The notes below the pieces were generated by a model. It saw only the letters and a list, made by a program, of their open reading frames with translations, was not told the DNA's origin and made no database searches. This document shows positions 55,233-63,456 of a DNA stretch of 63,456 nt, one piece after another. This stretch comes from Rhodospirillaceae bacterium (GTDB lineage Bacteria; Pseudomonadota; Alphaproteobacteria; Rhodospirillales; Magnetospirillaceae). The DNA is taken from NCBI GenBank assembly GCA_031290545.1, contig JAITNJ010000034.1, positions 1 through 63,456 of the forward strand. The letters are read 5' to 3'. The translations under genes were made by a program, and so were the position numbers. Every line of letters begins with the position of its first letter. The first letter of the stretch is position 1.

Positions 55233-55595
55233 TTAGAACAACAATCCGTTTTTTCGAGCAGCGTCAGCTAAAGCTTTGATCCTACCATGATAAATATAAC
55301 CTCCACGATCGAATACTATTTTAGTAATACCAACTTTTATAGCACGTTCAGCGATCAATTTTCCAACCATCATTGCTGCAGAAGAATCAGCACCAGTCTT
55401 CAATTTACCATTCAATTCAACATCTAACGTTGAGGCAGCGATCATAGTAAAACCTCTTAAATCATCAATAATCTGAGCATAGATATGTTTAGATGAACGA
55501 AATACAGACAGACGAAGACGCCCGTTAGCCTTTTTACGAAGAGCCGAACGATTGCGTTTTTTACGACGTAGAAAAAGATCTCTTAATGATAACAT
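55233..55595 (-). CDS. rplR: 50S ribosomal protein L18
   Basis: [44 protein letters not shown]. Confidence 0.97.
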   Translation of the reverse strand: MLSLRDLFLRRKKRNRSALRKKANGRLRLSVFRSSKHIYAQIIDDLRGFTMIAASTLDVELNGKLKTGADSSAAMMVGKLIAERAIKVGITKIVFDRGGYIYHGRIKALADAARKNGLLF

Positions 55596-55604
55596 TGCGT
55601 ATCC

Positions 55605-56138
55605 TTATTTCTTTTTTCCTTCTTTACGAAGAATTACCTCAGTTTCAAACTTAATACCCTTACCCTTGTATGGTTCCGGATCACGATACGCACGAATCTC
55701 AGATGCTATTTGATTAACTATTTGACAGTCTTTTCCAATAATTGAAATATTAGTCGATTTTTCACAATTAATAATTATATCATCTGGAATTTGATACTTT
55801 ATTTCGTGAGAGAAACCCAATTGAAGTTGCAAAATTTTACCATTAACCTCAGCACGATATCCAACACCATTGATTTCAAGATCAGTTTTAAAGCCTTCAG
55901 ATACACCCTTTACCATATTAAAAATTAAAGACCTAACGGTTCCCCACATCATATGAGAGTGCTTAGTTTTAGATGTAGGCCTTACAAATAAATGATTACC
56001 ATCCAAAATAGCTTCTACATCATTACTAATAGAAAGCCTCGAAATACCAAATTTACCATTCACAGAAATCTCATTTTCAGAAATCGAAACAATAACATCG
56101 ATTGGTACCATAACAGGATATTTACCAACTCGCGACAT
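55605..56138 (-). CDS. rplF: 50S ribosomal protein L6
   Basis: MSRVGKYPVMVP start preferred over track start 56204; PEPYKGKGIKFE. Confidence 0.97.
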   Translation of the reverse strand: MSRVGKYPVMVPIDVIVSISENEISVNGKFGISRLSISNDVEAILDGNHLFVRPTSKTKHSHMMWGTVRSLIFNMVKGVSEGFKTDLEINGVGYRAEVNGKILQLQLGFSHEIKYQIPDDIIINCEKSTNISIIGKDCQIVNQIASEIRAYRDPEPYKGKGIKFETEVILRKEGKKK

Positions 56139-56151
56139 CTTCAATACGCCC

Positions 56152-56547
56152 CTAAAACACTCTACAAAAGATCTCACCACCAATATTTGTAGCAATAGCC
56201 TCAATATTTGACATCACACCATGTGATGTTGATAAAATTGAGATGCCCAAACCATTAGATACCCTAGGCAAATTTTTAATTTTCGAATAAACACGACGAC
56301 CTGGCTTAGATATTCGAGAAATCTCATGAATAACAGGAATGCCATTATAATATTTAAGCTCAATAGTAACTTCACATACACCAGAACGCAACTCAACTTG
56401 TGAGTAACAACGAATATAACCTTCACGCTTCAAAACTTCTAACACGTTATTACAAATTCTAGAGGCAGGAACAGTTACTTTCGATTTTTTTGCCATCTGA
56501 CCATTTCGAATTCTCGTTAACATATCTCCAAGAGGATCTGTCATCAT
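56152..56547 (-). CDS. rpsH: 30S ribosomal protein S8
   Basis: [30 protein letters not shown]. Confidence 0.97.
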   Translation of the reverse strand: MMTDPLGDMLTRIRNGQMAKKSKVTVPASRICNNVLEVLKREGYIRCYSQVELRSGVCEVTIELKYYNGIPVIHEISRISKPGRRVYSKIKNLPRVSNGLGISILSTSHGVMSNIEAIATNIGGEIFCRVF

Positions 56548-56560
56548 TTTTTCATATCTC

Positions 56561-56866
56561 CTACCAACTAGATTTGATCATTCCAGGGATATATCCACCT
56601 GACCCAAATTCTCGTAATTTAATACGACAAAGTTTGAATTTACGATAATTACCACGAGGACGACCAGTAATTGTACATCTTAGACGAACGCGAGTAGTAG
56701 ATGAATTACGTGGTAATTTTGCCATTTTTAACGTGGCTTTGAATCGATCTTCAAGAGTTATATTGCGATTCATTATGATAGTCTTTAATTCAGCACGACG
56801 ATTTGCTTGTTGTTTAACAAGATTTTCACGTTTTTTATTTCGTTCAATAGAACTAATCTTCGCCAT
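56561..56866 (-). CDS. rpsN: 30S ribosomal protein S14
   Basis: [28 protein letters not shown]. Confidence 0.97.
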   Translation of the reverse strand: MAKISSIERNKKRENLVKQQANRRAELKTIIMNRNITLEDRFKATLKMAKLPRNSSTTRVRLRCTITGRPRGNYRKFKLCRIKLREFGSGGYIPGMIKSSW

Positions 56867-56890
56867 TATTTTACTTTCTTTTCGATCAAC

Positions 56891-57433
56891 TCAAGTTCTA
56901 AATGGTATTTCGAATGCTTTAAGAAGAGCTTTAGCTTCATCGTCTATTTTAGTTGTTGTTACTAAAACAACATCCATACCACGAACACAGTCAATGCGGT
57001 CGTAATCAATCTCTGGAAATACCAATTGTTCTTTTATACCTAATGCAAAATTACCACATCCATCAAAACTATTATCACTAACGCCTCGGAAATCACGTAT
57101 ACGCGGTAAAGCAATAGTAATCAACCGATCTAGAAACTCATACATGCGATCTCTACGAAGAGTTACTTTACATCCAACCACTTGATTCTCACGCAATTTA
57201 AAGCTCGCTATAGAATTTTTCGCTCTAGTTATCACAGGCTTTTGTCCAGTAATAACAGTTAAATCAGCCAAAGCACCTTCAATTTTTTTAATATCACTAG
57301 CAGCTTCTCCAACACCCATATTAATAACAATTTTATCAAGACGTGGGATCTGCATTTCGTTCACATAATTAAATCGTTCCTGCAAACTCTTTCTAACTAC
57401 GTTATTATAATGTTCACGTAATCGAACGACCAT
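56891..57433 (-). CDS. rplE: 50S ribosomal protein L5
   Basis: [35 protein letters not shown]. Confidence 0.97.
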   Translation of the reverse strand: MVVRLREHYNNVVRKSLQERFNYVNEMQIPRLDKIVINMGVGEAASDIKKIEGALADLTVITGQKPVITRAKNSIASFKLRENQVVGCKVTLRRDRMYEFLDRLITIALPRIRDFRGVSDNSFDGCGNFALGIKEQLVFPEIDYDRIDCVRGMDVVLVTTTKIDDEAKALLKAFEIPFRT

Positions 57434-57448
57434 TGATCATAACTCCAT

Positions 57449-57766
57449 TTAATGATCGATCTGCTCGCCAGATCGACAGGAAACGCGAACTTTACGCCCG
57501 TCTTCAAGAATCTTGAAGCCAACACGAGTTGCTTTATTTATATTAGGTTCTAGTAATGCTACATTCGATATATGAATAGTTCCTTCCAGTTTAACTAAGC
57601 CGCCTTGGCTAGTCTTAGATGGCTTAGTATGCTTAGTTAACATATTTATACCTTGCACAACGAGACGATTGTCACTTGGAATAACACGAAGAATCTTACC
57701 CTTCTTACCCTTGTCCTTACCAGCGATCACAATAACCAGATCACCTTTCTTTACCTTAATAGACAT
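57449..57766 (-). CDS. rplX: 50S ribosomal protein L24
   Basis: [24 protein letters not shown]. Confidence 0.97.
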   Translation of the reverse strand: MSIKVKKGDLVIVIAGKDKGKKGKILRVIPSDNRLVVQGINMLTKHTKPSKTSQGGLVKLEGTIHISNVALLEPNINKATRVGFKILEDGRKVRVSCRSGEQIDH

Positions 57767-58134
57767 TACAACACCTCAGGCGCTAGAGATATAATTTTCA
57801 TGTATTTTTTAGCACGAAGCTCACGTGTAACCGGACCAAAAATACGAGTACCTATAAGGTCACCCTGTTTGTTAATTAAAACAGCAGCATTATTATCGAA
57901 TCTAATAACAGAACCATCAATACGACGAATTTCTTTAGAAGTACGTACAATTACAGCATTATGAACATCACCCTTCTTAACACGACCTCTTGGAATAGCA
58001 CTTTTTATCGAAACAACAATCACATCACCAACATTAGCAATAGTGCGATGAGAACCACCGAGAACTTTGATGCATTGCACCTGACGAGCACCAGAATTAT
58101 CAGCAACGTCCAGATTAGTTTGCATCTGGATCAT
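57766..58134 (-). CDS. rplN: 50S ribosomal protein L14
   Basis: [28 protein letters not shown]. Confidence 0.98.
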   Translation of the reverse strand: MIQMQTNLDVADNSGARQVQCIKVLGGSHRTIANVGDVIVVSIKSAIPRGRVKKGDVHNAVIVRTSKEIRRIDGSVIRFDNNAAVLINKQGDLIGTRIFGPVTRELRAKKYMKIISLAPEVL

Positions 58135-58174
58135 ATGTTCTTCCTTTCAATAAGCATCTTACAAACCTCAATAT

Positions 58175-58429
58175 TCAATTTACAATTTCATCACCAGCAA
58201 GAACTGTCCAACACTTATTCTTTGAAATCGGACGACATTCCTCAATTCGCACTACATCACCAATCTTAGCATTATTAATTTCATCATGAACACTATATTT
58301 TTTTGAACGCTTGATTAATTTTTTATAAATAGGATGCATGACATTTCTATCAATACGTACAACAATAGTTTTGTTCATGAAATCTGAAACTACCACACCC
58401 TGTAAAATCCTCTTAGGCATCTTTACCAC
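58175..58429 (-). CDS. rpsQ: 30S ribosomal protein S17
   Basis: [36 protein letters not shown]. Confidence 0.97.
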   Translation of the reverse strand: MVKMPKRILQGVVVSDFMNKTIVVRIDRNVMHPIYKKLIKRSKKYSVHDEINNAKIGDVVRIEECRPISKNKCWTVLAGDEIVN

Positions 58430-58637
58430 CTACATTTTTATTACAATTGCGTTCTTTAATTAAGGTATTGATCATAGCTATTTTGCGACGTACTTTACGC
58501 ATTAAAGCAGTATTCTCCAACTGACCAGAGACTCGTTGAAATCTAAGATTAAACTGCTCCTTTTTTAATTCAATAATCTGATCGCTTAATTGATCGATAG
58601 TTTTTGTCTTAAAATCAACAATGTTTTTCATGATCAA
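58413..58637 (-). CDS. rpmC: 50S ribosomal protein L29
   Basis: [34 protein letters not shown]. Confidence 0.96.
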   Translation of the reverse strand: MIMKNIVDFKTKTIDQLSDQIIELKKEQFNLRFQRVSGQLENTALMRKVRRKIAMINTLIKERNCNKNVGGKDA

Positions 58638-59053
58638 GTCTCACTAACCATACGATATACAAACTTAGTCTTAATTGGTAATTTAGCGCTTGCTAAAATA
58701 AATCCCTGGCGTGCAATTTTCTCAGAAACACCGTCAATTTCAAAGATAATTCGACCAGGAGCTACGCGAACGGCCCAATATTCTGGAGCGCCCTTACCAG
58801 AACCCATTCGTACTTCTGCAGGCTTAGTAGATATCGGTAGATCAGGGAAAACACGTATCCACACACGACCTTGACGCTTCATATGACGACTCAAAGCGCG
58901 GCGCGCAGACTCAATCTGACGCGCAGTAATACGCTCAGGCTCAAGAGCTTTCAAACCATAAACACCAAAGCTTAAAGTAAAGCCACTTTTGGACAACCCA
59001 TGTATACGACCCTTATGAGCTTTATTATATTTTGTGCGTTTTGGACTAAGCAT
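58634..59053 (-). CDS. rplP: 50S ribosomal protein L16
   Basis: [40 protein letters not shown]. Confidence 0.98.
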   Translation of the reverse strand: MLSPKRTKYNKAHKGRIHGLSKSGFTLSFGVYGLKALEPERITARQIESARRALSRHMKRQGRVWIRVFPDLPISTKPAEVRMGSGKGAPEYWAVRVAPGRIIFEIDGVSEKIARQGFILASAKLPIKTKFVYRMVSET

Positions 59054-59079
59054 TTTTAATCACGTCTCTACTACAAGTA

Positions 59080-59781
59080 TTAATTTTCAGAAACATCGTT
59101 AGGTACAATTTGTCGTGTTTCAGAAGTATTTTTATCTTGCATAATCTGATCATAAGACATAATCTCACCCTTAAATACCCATACTTTAATACCACATGTA
59201 CCGTAAGTAGTTTTTGCTGTAGCTATTCCATAATCAACATCAGCGCGTAAAGTATGCAATGGCACACGCCCTTCACGATACCATTCAGTCCTAGCAATCT
59301 CAGCACCGCCAAGACGTCCGGAACAATTGATTCTAATACCATTTGCTCCCATGCGTAAGGCATTTTGCACAGCACGTTTCATGGCACGACGAAAGGCAAC
59401 ACGACGCTCCAATTGCTGAGCAACATTCTCAGCAACAAGACGAGCATCTAATTCAGGTTTACGAATCTCGACAATATTAAGATGAATCTCATCGCCAGTT
59501 ACTTTAGACAATTCCTTACGTAATGATTCAATATCAGCACCCTTTTTACCAATTATTACTCCAGGTCGGATCGTATGAATAGTAACAAGTGCTTTTTGAG
59601 CAGGACGTTCAATAACAATACGTGAAACACCGGCATTGATTAACTTGACACGCAGAAAATCACGTAACATCAAATCATCATGTAGCATTTTAGCGTAGTT
59701 GCGGCTAGTAGTATACCAACGAGAATCCCAAGTTCGATTAATTCCTAGCCTAAACCCTATTGGATTGACTTTTTGGCCCAT
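59080..59781 (-). CDS. rpsC: 30S ribosomal protein S3
   Basis: [25 protein letters not shown] domain [11 protein letters not shown]. Confidence 0.98.
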   Translation of the reverse strand: MGQKVNPIGFRLGINRTWDSRWYTTSRNYAKMLHDDLMLRDFLRVKLINAGVSRIVIERPAQKALVTIHTIRPGVIIGKKGADIESLRKELSKVTGDEIHLNIVEIRKPELDARLVAENVAQQLERRVAFRRAMKRAVQNALRMGANGIRINCSGRLGGAEIARTEWYREGRVPLHTLRADVDYGIATAKTTYGTCGIKVWVFKGEIMSYDQIMQDKNTSETRQIVPNDVSEN

Positions 59782-60176
59782 TACATATTACCTTTTTTAA
59801 TACCTTTTTCACATTCACGAACAATCACTGTTAGATTGCTGAATGGTTTTATAATATGACTAGAACGGCCACGAGCACGTGGTCTAAACCGCTTCATAAC
59901 CATAGCTTTACCAACAAATGCTTCAGTTACAACCAAACGATCTACATCTAACTGATGATTGTTTTCAGCATTTGCGATAGCAGATTGTAAAACCTTCTTA
60001 ACATCATGTGCAATACGACGACGTAAGAATGTCAAAGAAGTCATAGCAACATCGACCTTTAAACCACGAATTGACCGTGCTACCAAATTTAGCTTGCGTG
60101 GACTAGTGCGAACTGCAGTAGCTATAGCACAAGCCTCGGTATCAGTTAAATCGCGCTGTATAGTCTTTTTGCCCAT
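59781..60176 (-). CDS. rplV: 50S ribosomal protein L22
   Basis: [30 protein letters not shown]. Confidence 0.97.
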   Translation of the reverse strand: MGKKTIQRDLTDTEACAIATAVRTSPRKLNLVARSIRGLKVDVAMTSLTFLRRRIAHDVKKVLQSAIANAENNHQLDVDRLVVTEAFVGKAMVMKRFRPRARGRSSHIIKPFSNLTVIVRECEKGIKKGNM

Positions 60177-60187
60177 ATTATTAAACC

Positions 60188-60466
60188 TTACTTTCTCTTC
60201 ACCTTTTTGTCTACAGCATGACCATAGTAAGTGCGCGTTGGTGAAAACTCGCCAAACTTATGTCCGATCATATCCTCTGTCACAAATACTGGAATATATT
60301 TTTTCCCATTATGTACACCAAAAGTTAAACCAACAAATTGTGGAAGAATTGCAGACCGTCTTGACCAAATTTTAATTACATCATTACGACCAGAAGATCG
60401 TAACACTTCCGCTTTCTTAAAAAGAAAGCCATCTACAAAAGGACCTTTCCAAATGGAGCGTGTCAT
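60188..60466 (-). CDS. rpsS: 30S ribosomal protein S19
   Basis: [38 protein letters not shown]. Confidence 0.98.
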   Translation of the reverse strand: MTRSIWKGPFVDGFLFKKAEVLRSSGRNDVIKIWSRRSAILPQFVGLTFGVHNGKKYIPVFVTEDMIGHKFGEFSPTRTYYGHAVDKKVKRK

Positions 60467-60483
60467 CGTCTTATTTTTCCTAT

Positions 60484-61311
60484 TTAATTATGCTGACGAC
60501 GGTGAATTATTAGATGATCTGTCTTTTTATTGCTTCTAGTTTTCTTACCTTTAGTAGGTTTACCCCATGGAGTAACAGGATGCCTACCTCCAGAAGTTCG
60601 CCCCTCACCACCACCATGAGGATGATCAACAGGATTCATAGCCACTCCACGAACATGTGGACGCCTACCTAACCAACACGAGCGACCAGCCTTACCAAGA
60701 TTAATGTTTTTTTGATCTGGATTAGATACAGCGCCAATAGTCGCCATACATTCACTACGAATCATTCGAAATCCACCTGAAGATAAACGAATCTGAGCAT
60801 AACCATGATCTTTACCTACTAATTGAACATAAGTTCCAGCTGAACGAGCTAATTGACCGCCATTACCAATTTTCATTTCTACATTATGAATAATAGTACC
60901 AACAGGAATATTTTTTAGTGGTAATGCATTGCCTAATTTAATGTCAACTTCCTGACCGGAAATTATATGATCGCCTACACATAAATGTTGTGGAGCTAAA
61001 ATGTAAGATAACTGACCGTCATCATAACGAATTAAAGCAATAAAAGCAGATCGATTTGGATCATATTCTAAACGTTCCACTGTAGCAATAACATTTATCT
61101 TGTTTCTTTTGAAATCAATCAATCTATAAAGACGTTTGTGACCACCGCCTCGATGTCTAACTGTTATCCTTCCAGTTACATTACGACCACCATGCGAACG
61201 CAAACCATTTGTTAGCGATTTCTCAGGATCACCTTTCCATAAATCAGAATGATCTACAATAATTAATTGACGTTGACTTGGTGTAGTTGGATTAAAACTT
61301 TTAAGTGTCAT
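60484..61311 (-). CDS. rplB: 50S ribosomal protein L2
   Basis: [58 protein letters not shown]. Confidence 0.98.
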   Translation of the reverse strand: MTLKSFNPTTPSQRQLIIVDHSDLWKGDPEKSLTNGLRSHGGRNVTGRITVRHRGGGHKRLYRLIDFKRNKINVIATVERLEYDPNRSAFIALIRYDDGQLSYILAPQHLCVGDHIISGQEVDIKLGNALPLKNIPVGTIIHNVEMKIGNGGQLARSAGTYVQLVGKDHGYAQIRLSSGGFRMIRSECMATIGAVSNPDQKNINLGKAGRSCWLGRRPHVRGVAMNPVDHPHGGGEGRTSGGRHPVTPWGKPTKGKKTRSNKKTDHLIIHRRQHN

Positions 61312-61317
61312 TCCCTA

Positions 61318-61626
61318 TCAGACTTTCGCTGTTATATCTATCGATTGACGTTCAGCCAACGAAACATTTGCTTTCTTATAATCGCTACGCCTACCAATAA
61401 AACCCTTAAAGCGTTTAGTTTTACCTGACTGTCGTAACGTATTAACTGCCTTAACTTTGACATTAAAAATAGTCTCAACCGCAGCTGCTATTTCGTTTTT
61501 AGTTGCATCTAGTGACACTATAAATGTAACCTGATTATACTTTGAGGCGATGGTCGTTTTTTCTGTAATTACCGGAAAACGAACAATATCATAAGCTCTT
61601 TCTTTATTAATTTGCAATATTTTCAT
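61318..61626 (-). CDS. rplW: 50S ribosomal protein L23
   Basis: [17 protein letters not shown]...[32 protein letters not shown]. Confidence 0.96.
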   Translation of the reverse strand: MKILQINKERAYDIVRFPVITEKTTIASKYNQVTFIVSLDATKNEIAAAVETIFNVKVKAVNTLRQSGKTKRFKGFIGRRSDYKKANVSLAERQSIDITAKV

Positions 61627-62243
61627 TTTAGACGTGCCTCTAGTTCTTTTATAGCATCTTTAGTAAAAACTAAATTATCATGTCGCAAAATGTCATAGAC
61701 ATTAACACCCTGAATCGGCAAAACATCGATTAACGGAATATTACGAGAAGCTAATGCAAAATTTGCATTAGCTTCAGTACAATCAATAAACAATGCATTT
61801 GCTAGATTGAGTTTAGCTAATTTGACAGCTAGATATTTAGTCTTTAGCGAAGATATGTCAACTTTATCAAGAATAATAAGTTTACCATCAATTACTTTTG
61901 AAGATAAAGCGTTCTTGAGTGCTTTGACACGAAACTTCTTAGTTAAATTATTAGCATGAGAACGTACTACTGGACCGAAAATAATTCCACCGCCACGAAA
62001 TTGTGAGCTACGCAAAGATCCATGACGGGCCCGGCCTGTACCTTTTTGACTATAAGGCTTTTTTGTGGTACCTGAAACTTCACAAATTTGTTTTGTTTTA
62101 TGATTTCCAGATCGCCTTTTAGCAAGCTGATAATTAACCATGCGAACAAGAATATCTCTACGAACAACAATTCCAAATATTTCGTCTGATAAATCGACAA
62201 AACCGACGTTTTCAGCTTCAAAATTAACTACGTCGATCCTCAT
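61623..62243 (-). CDS. rplD: 50S ribosomal protein L4
   Basis: [37 protein letters not shown]. Confidence 0.97.
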   Translation of the reverse strand: MRIDVVNFEAENVGFVDLSDEIFGIVVRRDILVRMVNYQLAKRRSGNHKTKQICEVSGTTKKPYSQKGTGRARHGSLRSSQFRGGGIIFGPVVRSHANNLTKKFRVKALKNALSSKVIDGKLIILDKVDISSLKTKYLAVKLAKLNLANALFIDCTEANANFALASRNIPLIDVLPIQGVNVYDILRHDNLVFTKDAIKELEARLK

Positions 62244-62309
62244 TACTCAATCCTTACGCTCTTCATTATTATTAATTCCGTCTGCTCTCTTGACTAATTT
62301 ATAAGAACA

Positions 62310-62993
62310 TCAAGAGTTTATTCTTTTGATTCCTGCTGGATACGGAGCATTGAGTGGTAACATCTTTTTTACCGCATCACGAACCAAAATCCAACCACCA
62401 CGTGAACCAGGTACTGCTCCTTTAATTAAAATCAATCCACGCACTTCATCAACATATATTACTGTTAAACTTTGTGTAGTCACGCGAATATTCCCCATGT
62501 GACCAGCCATCTTCTTTCCTTTAAAAACCTTACCTGGATCTTGACATTGACCAGTTGAACCATGCGAACGGTGTGATACAGATACACCATGTGATGCCTC
62601 CAGGCCATGAAAGTTATGACGCTTCATTCCACCAGCAAATCCCTTACCAATAATGATTCCAGTAACATCAACATATTGATTGACAACGAAATGAGTAGCC
62701 AAAAGCTCAGTACCAATTTCAAGTAAAGCATCTGATGTAACACGAAATTCTAAAATCTTTCTTGGCGGCTCTATTTTAGCAATAGCGAACTGACCACGCT
62801 GAGCTTTGCTTACATTTTTAATTTTAGAAAAACCATAACCCAACTGTACAGCAGAATAACCATTTTTTCCTTCAGATCGAGTCGAAACTACCTTTAAATT
62901 ATCGATCTTAAGTACTGTAACTGGTACATGTACGCCATCATCAGTAAAGATTCTAGTCATTCCAATTTTCTGAGCGATGAGACCTGATCGCAT
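62310..62993 (-). CDS. rplC: 50S ribosomal protein L3
   Basis: [40 protein letters not shown]. Confidence 0.98.
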   Translation of the reverse strand: MRSGLIAQKIGMTRIFTDDGVHVPVTVLKIDNLKVVSTRSEGKNGYSAVQLGYGFSKIKNVSKAQRGQFAIAKIEPPRKILEFRVTSDALLEIGTELLATHFVVNQYVDVTGIIIGKGFAGGMKRHNFHGLEASHGVSVSHRSHGSTGQCQDPGKVFKGKKMAGHMGNIRVTTQSLTVIYVDEVRGLILIKGAVPGSRGGWILVRDAVKKMLPLNAPYPAGIKRINS

Positions 62994-63002
62994 CTTTTTT
63001 CC

Positions 63003-63311
63003 TTACAATTTAATCTCAACATCAACACCAGAAGCTAGATTTAATTTCATTAATGCATCTACAGTCTGCGGTGTTGAATCAATAATATCAAGAAGACGTT
63101 TATGTGTACGAATTTCAAATTGTTCGCGAGATTTTTTATCAATATGAGGTGAAGAATTAACTGTAAATTTTTCAATTTTAGTAGGTAATGGAATTGGCCC
63201 TCGCATCTGCGCGCCAGTTCGTTTAACTGTGTTAACTATTTCACGAGTAGACTGATCTAATATTCGATGATCAAACGCCCTCAAACGAATACGAATTTTT
63301 TGGTTTTCCAT
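63003..63311 (-). CDS. rpsJ: 30S ribosomal protein S10
   Basis: [40 protein letters not shown]. Confidence 0.98.
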   Translation of the reverse strand: MENQKIRIRLRAFDHRILDQSTREIVNTVKRTGAQMRGPIPLPTKIEKFTVNSSPHIDKKSREQFEIRTHKRLLDIIDSTPQTVDALMKLNLASGVDVEIKL

Positions 63312-63352
63312 ATAAATTACTAACCTTAATCTTACTTACTTTAATATGTTCA

Positions 63353-63456
63353 TCATTCGATGATTGATGAAACTACACCAGCACCAATAGTACGCCCACC
63401 CTCGCGAATAGCAAAGCGCAAACCTTCGTCCATAGCGATCGGTGCAATCAATGTAA
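63353..63456 (-). CDS. tuf: Elongation factor Tu, C-terminal fragment (truncated by window edge)
   Basis: Manual translation ...[33 protein letters not shown]. Confidence 0.95.
   Translation of the reverse strand, partial: TLIAPIAMDEGLRFAIREGGRTIGAGVVSSIIE

Overview
The window is an AT-rich alphaproteobacterial chromosome segment with sizeable non-coding gaps, which suggests a host-associated or reduced genome. The evidence is a DUF4167 protein, an ATP12 chaperone, a K+-independent type H+-PPase, and the rpmF-plsX-fabH-ihfA-merR cluster. (A) Positions 1-11451, minus strand, hold one tightly overlapping operon. It starts with three genes resembling the RP4 (IncP) DNA-processing genes traK-traL-traM and continues with a VirB2-B3-B4-B5-B6-B7-B8-B9-B10 type IV secretion set. 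It ends in a long reading frame (<1..2141) that runs off the left edge and is missing from the supplied ORF track. That frame encodes a signal peptide, a globular N-terminal region, a Ser-rich linker and at least ten tandem Cys-containing half-repeats of about 48 aa. This is the most unusual locus in the window. (B) Positions 11506-46745 are housekeeping genes (ispG, hisS, prfA, prmC, hppA, bamE, rpmF-plsX-fabH-ihf-merR, msbA, rlpA, dac, tmk, holB, metG, tatD, MBL hydrolase, mfd, DEAD helicase, Lrp-like RAM protein, pyk, rpmJ, purEK, dedA, rpsU, atp12) plus tRNA-Ser(UGA) and tRNA-Leu(GAG). (C) Positions 47636-63456, minus strand, hold degP, then rplQ-rpoA-rpsK-rpsM-adk-secY and the spc/S10 ribosomal operons up to a truncated tuf. 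All functional calls come from reading motifs and recalled family patterns; no database search was run.
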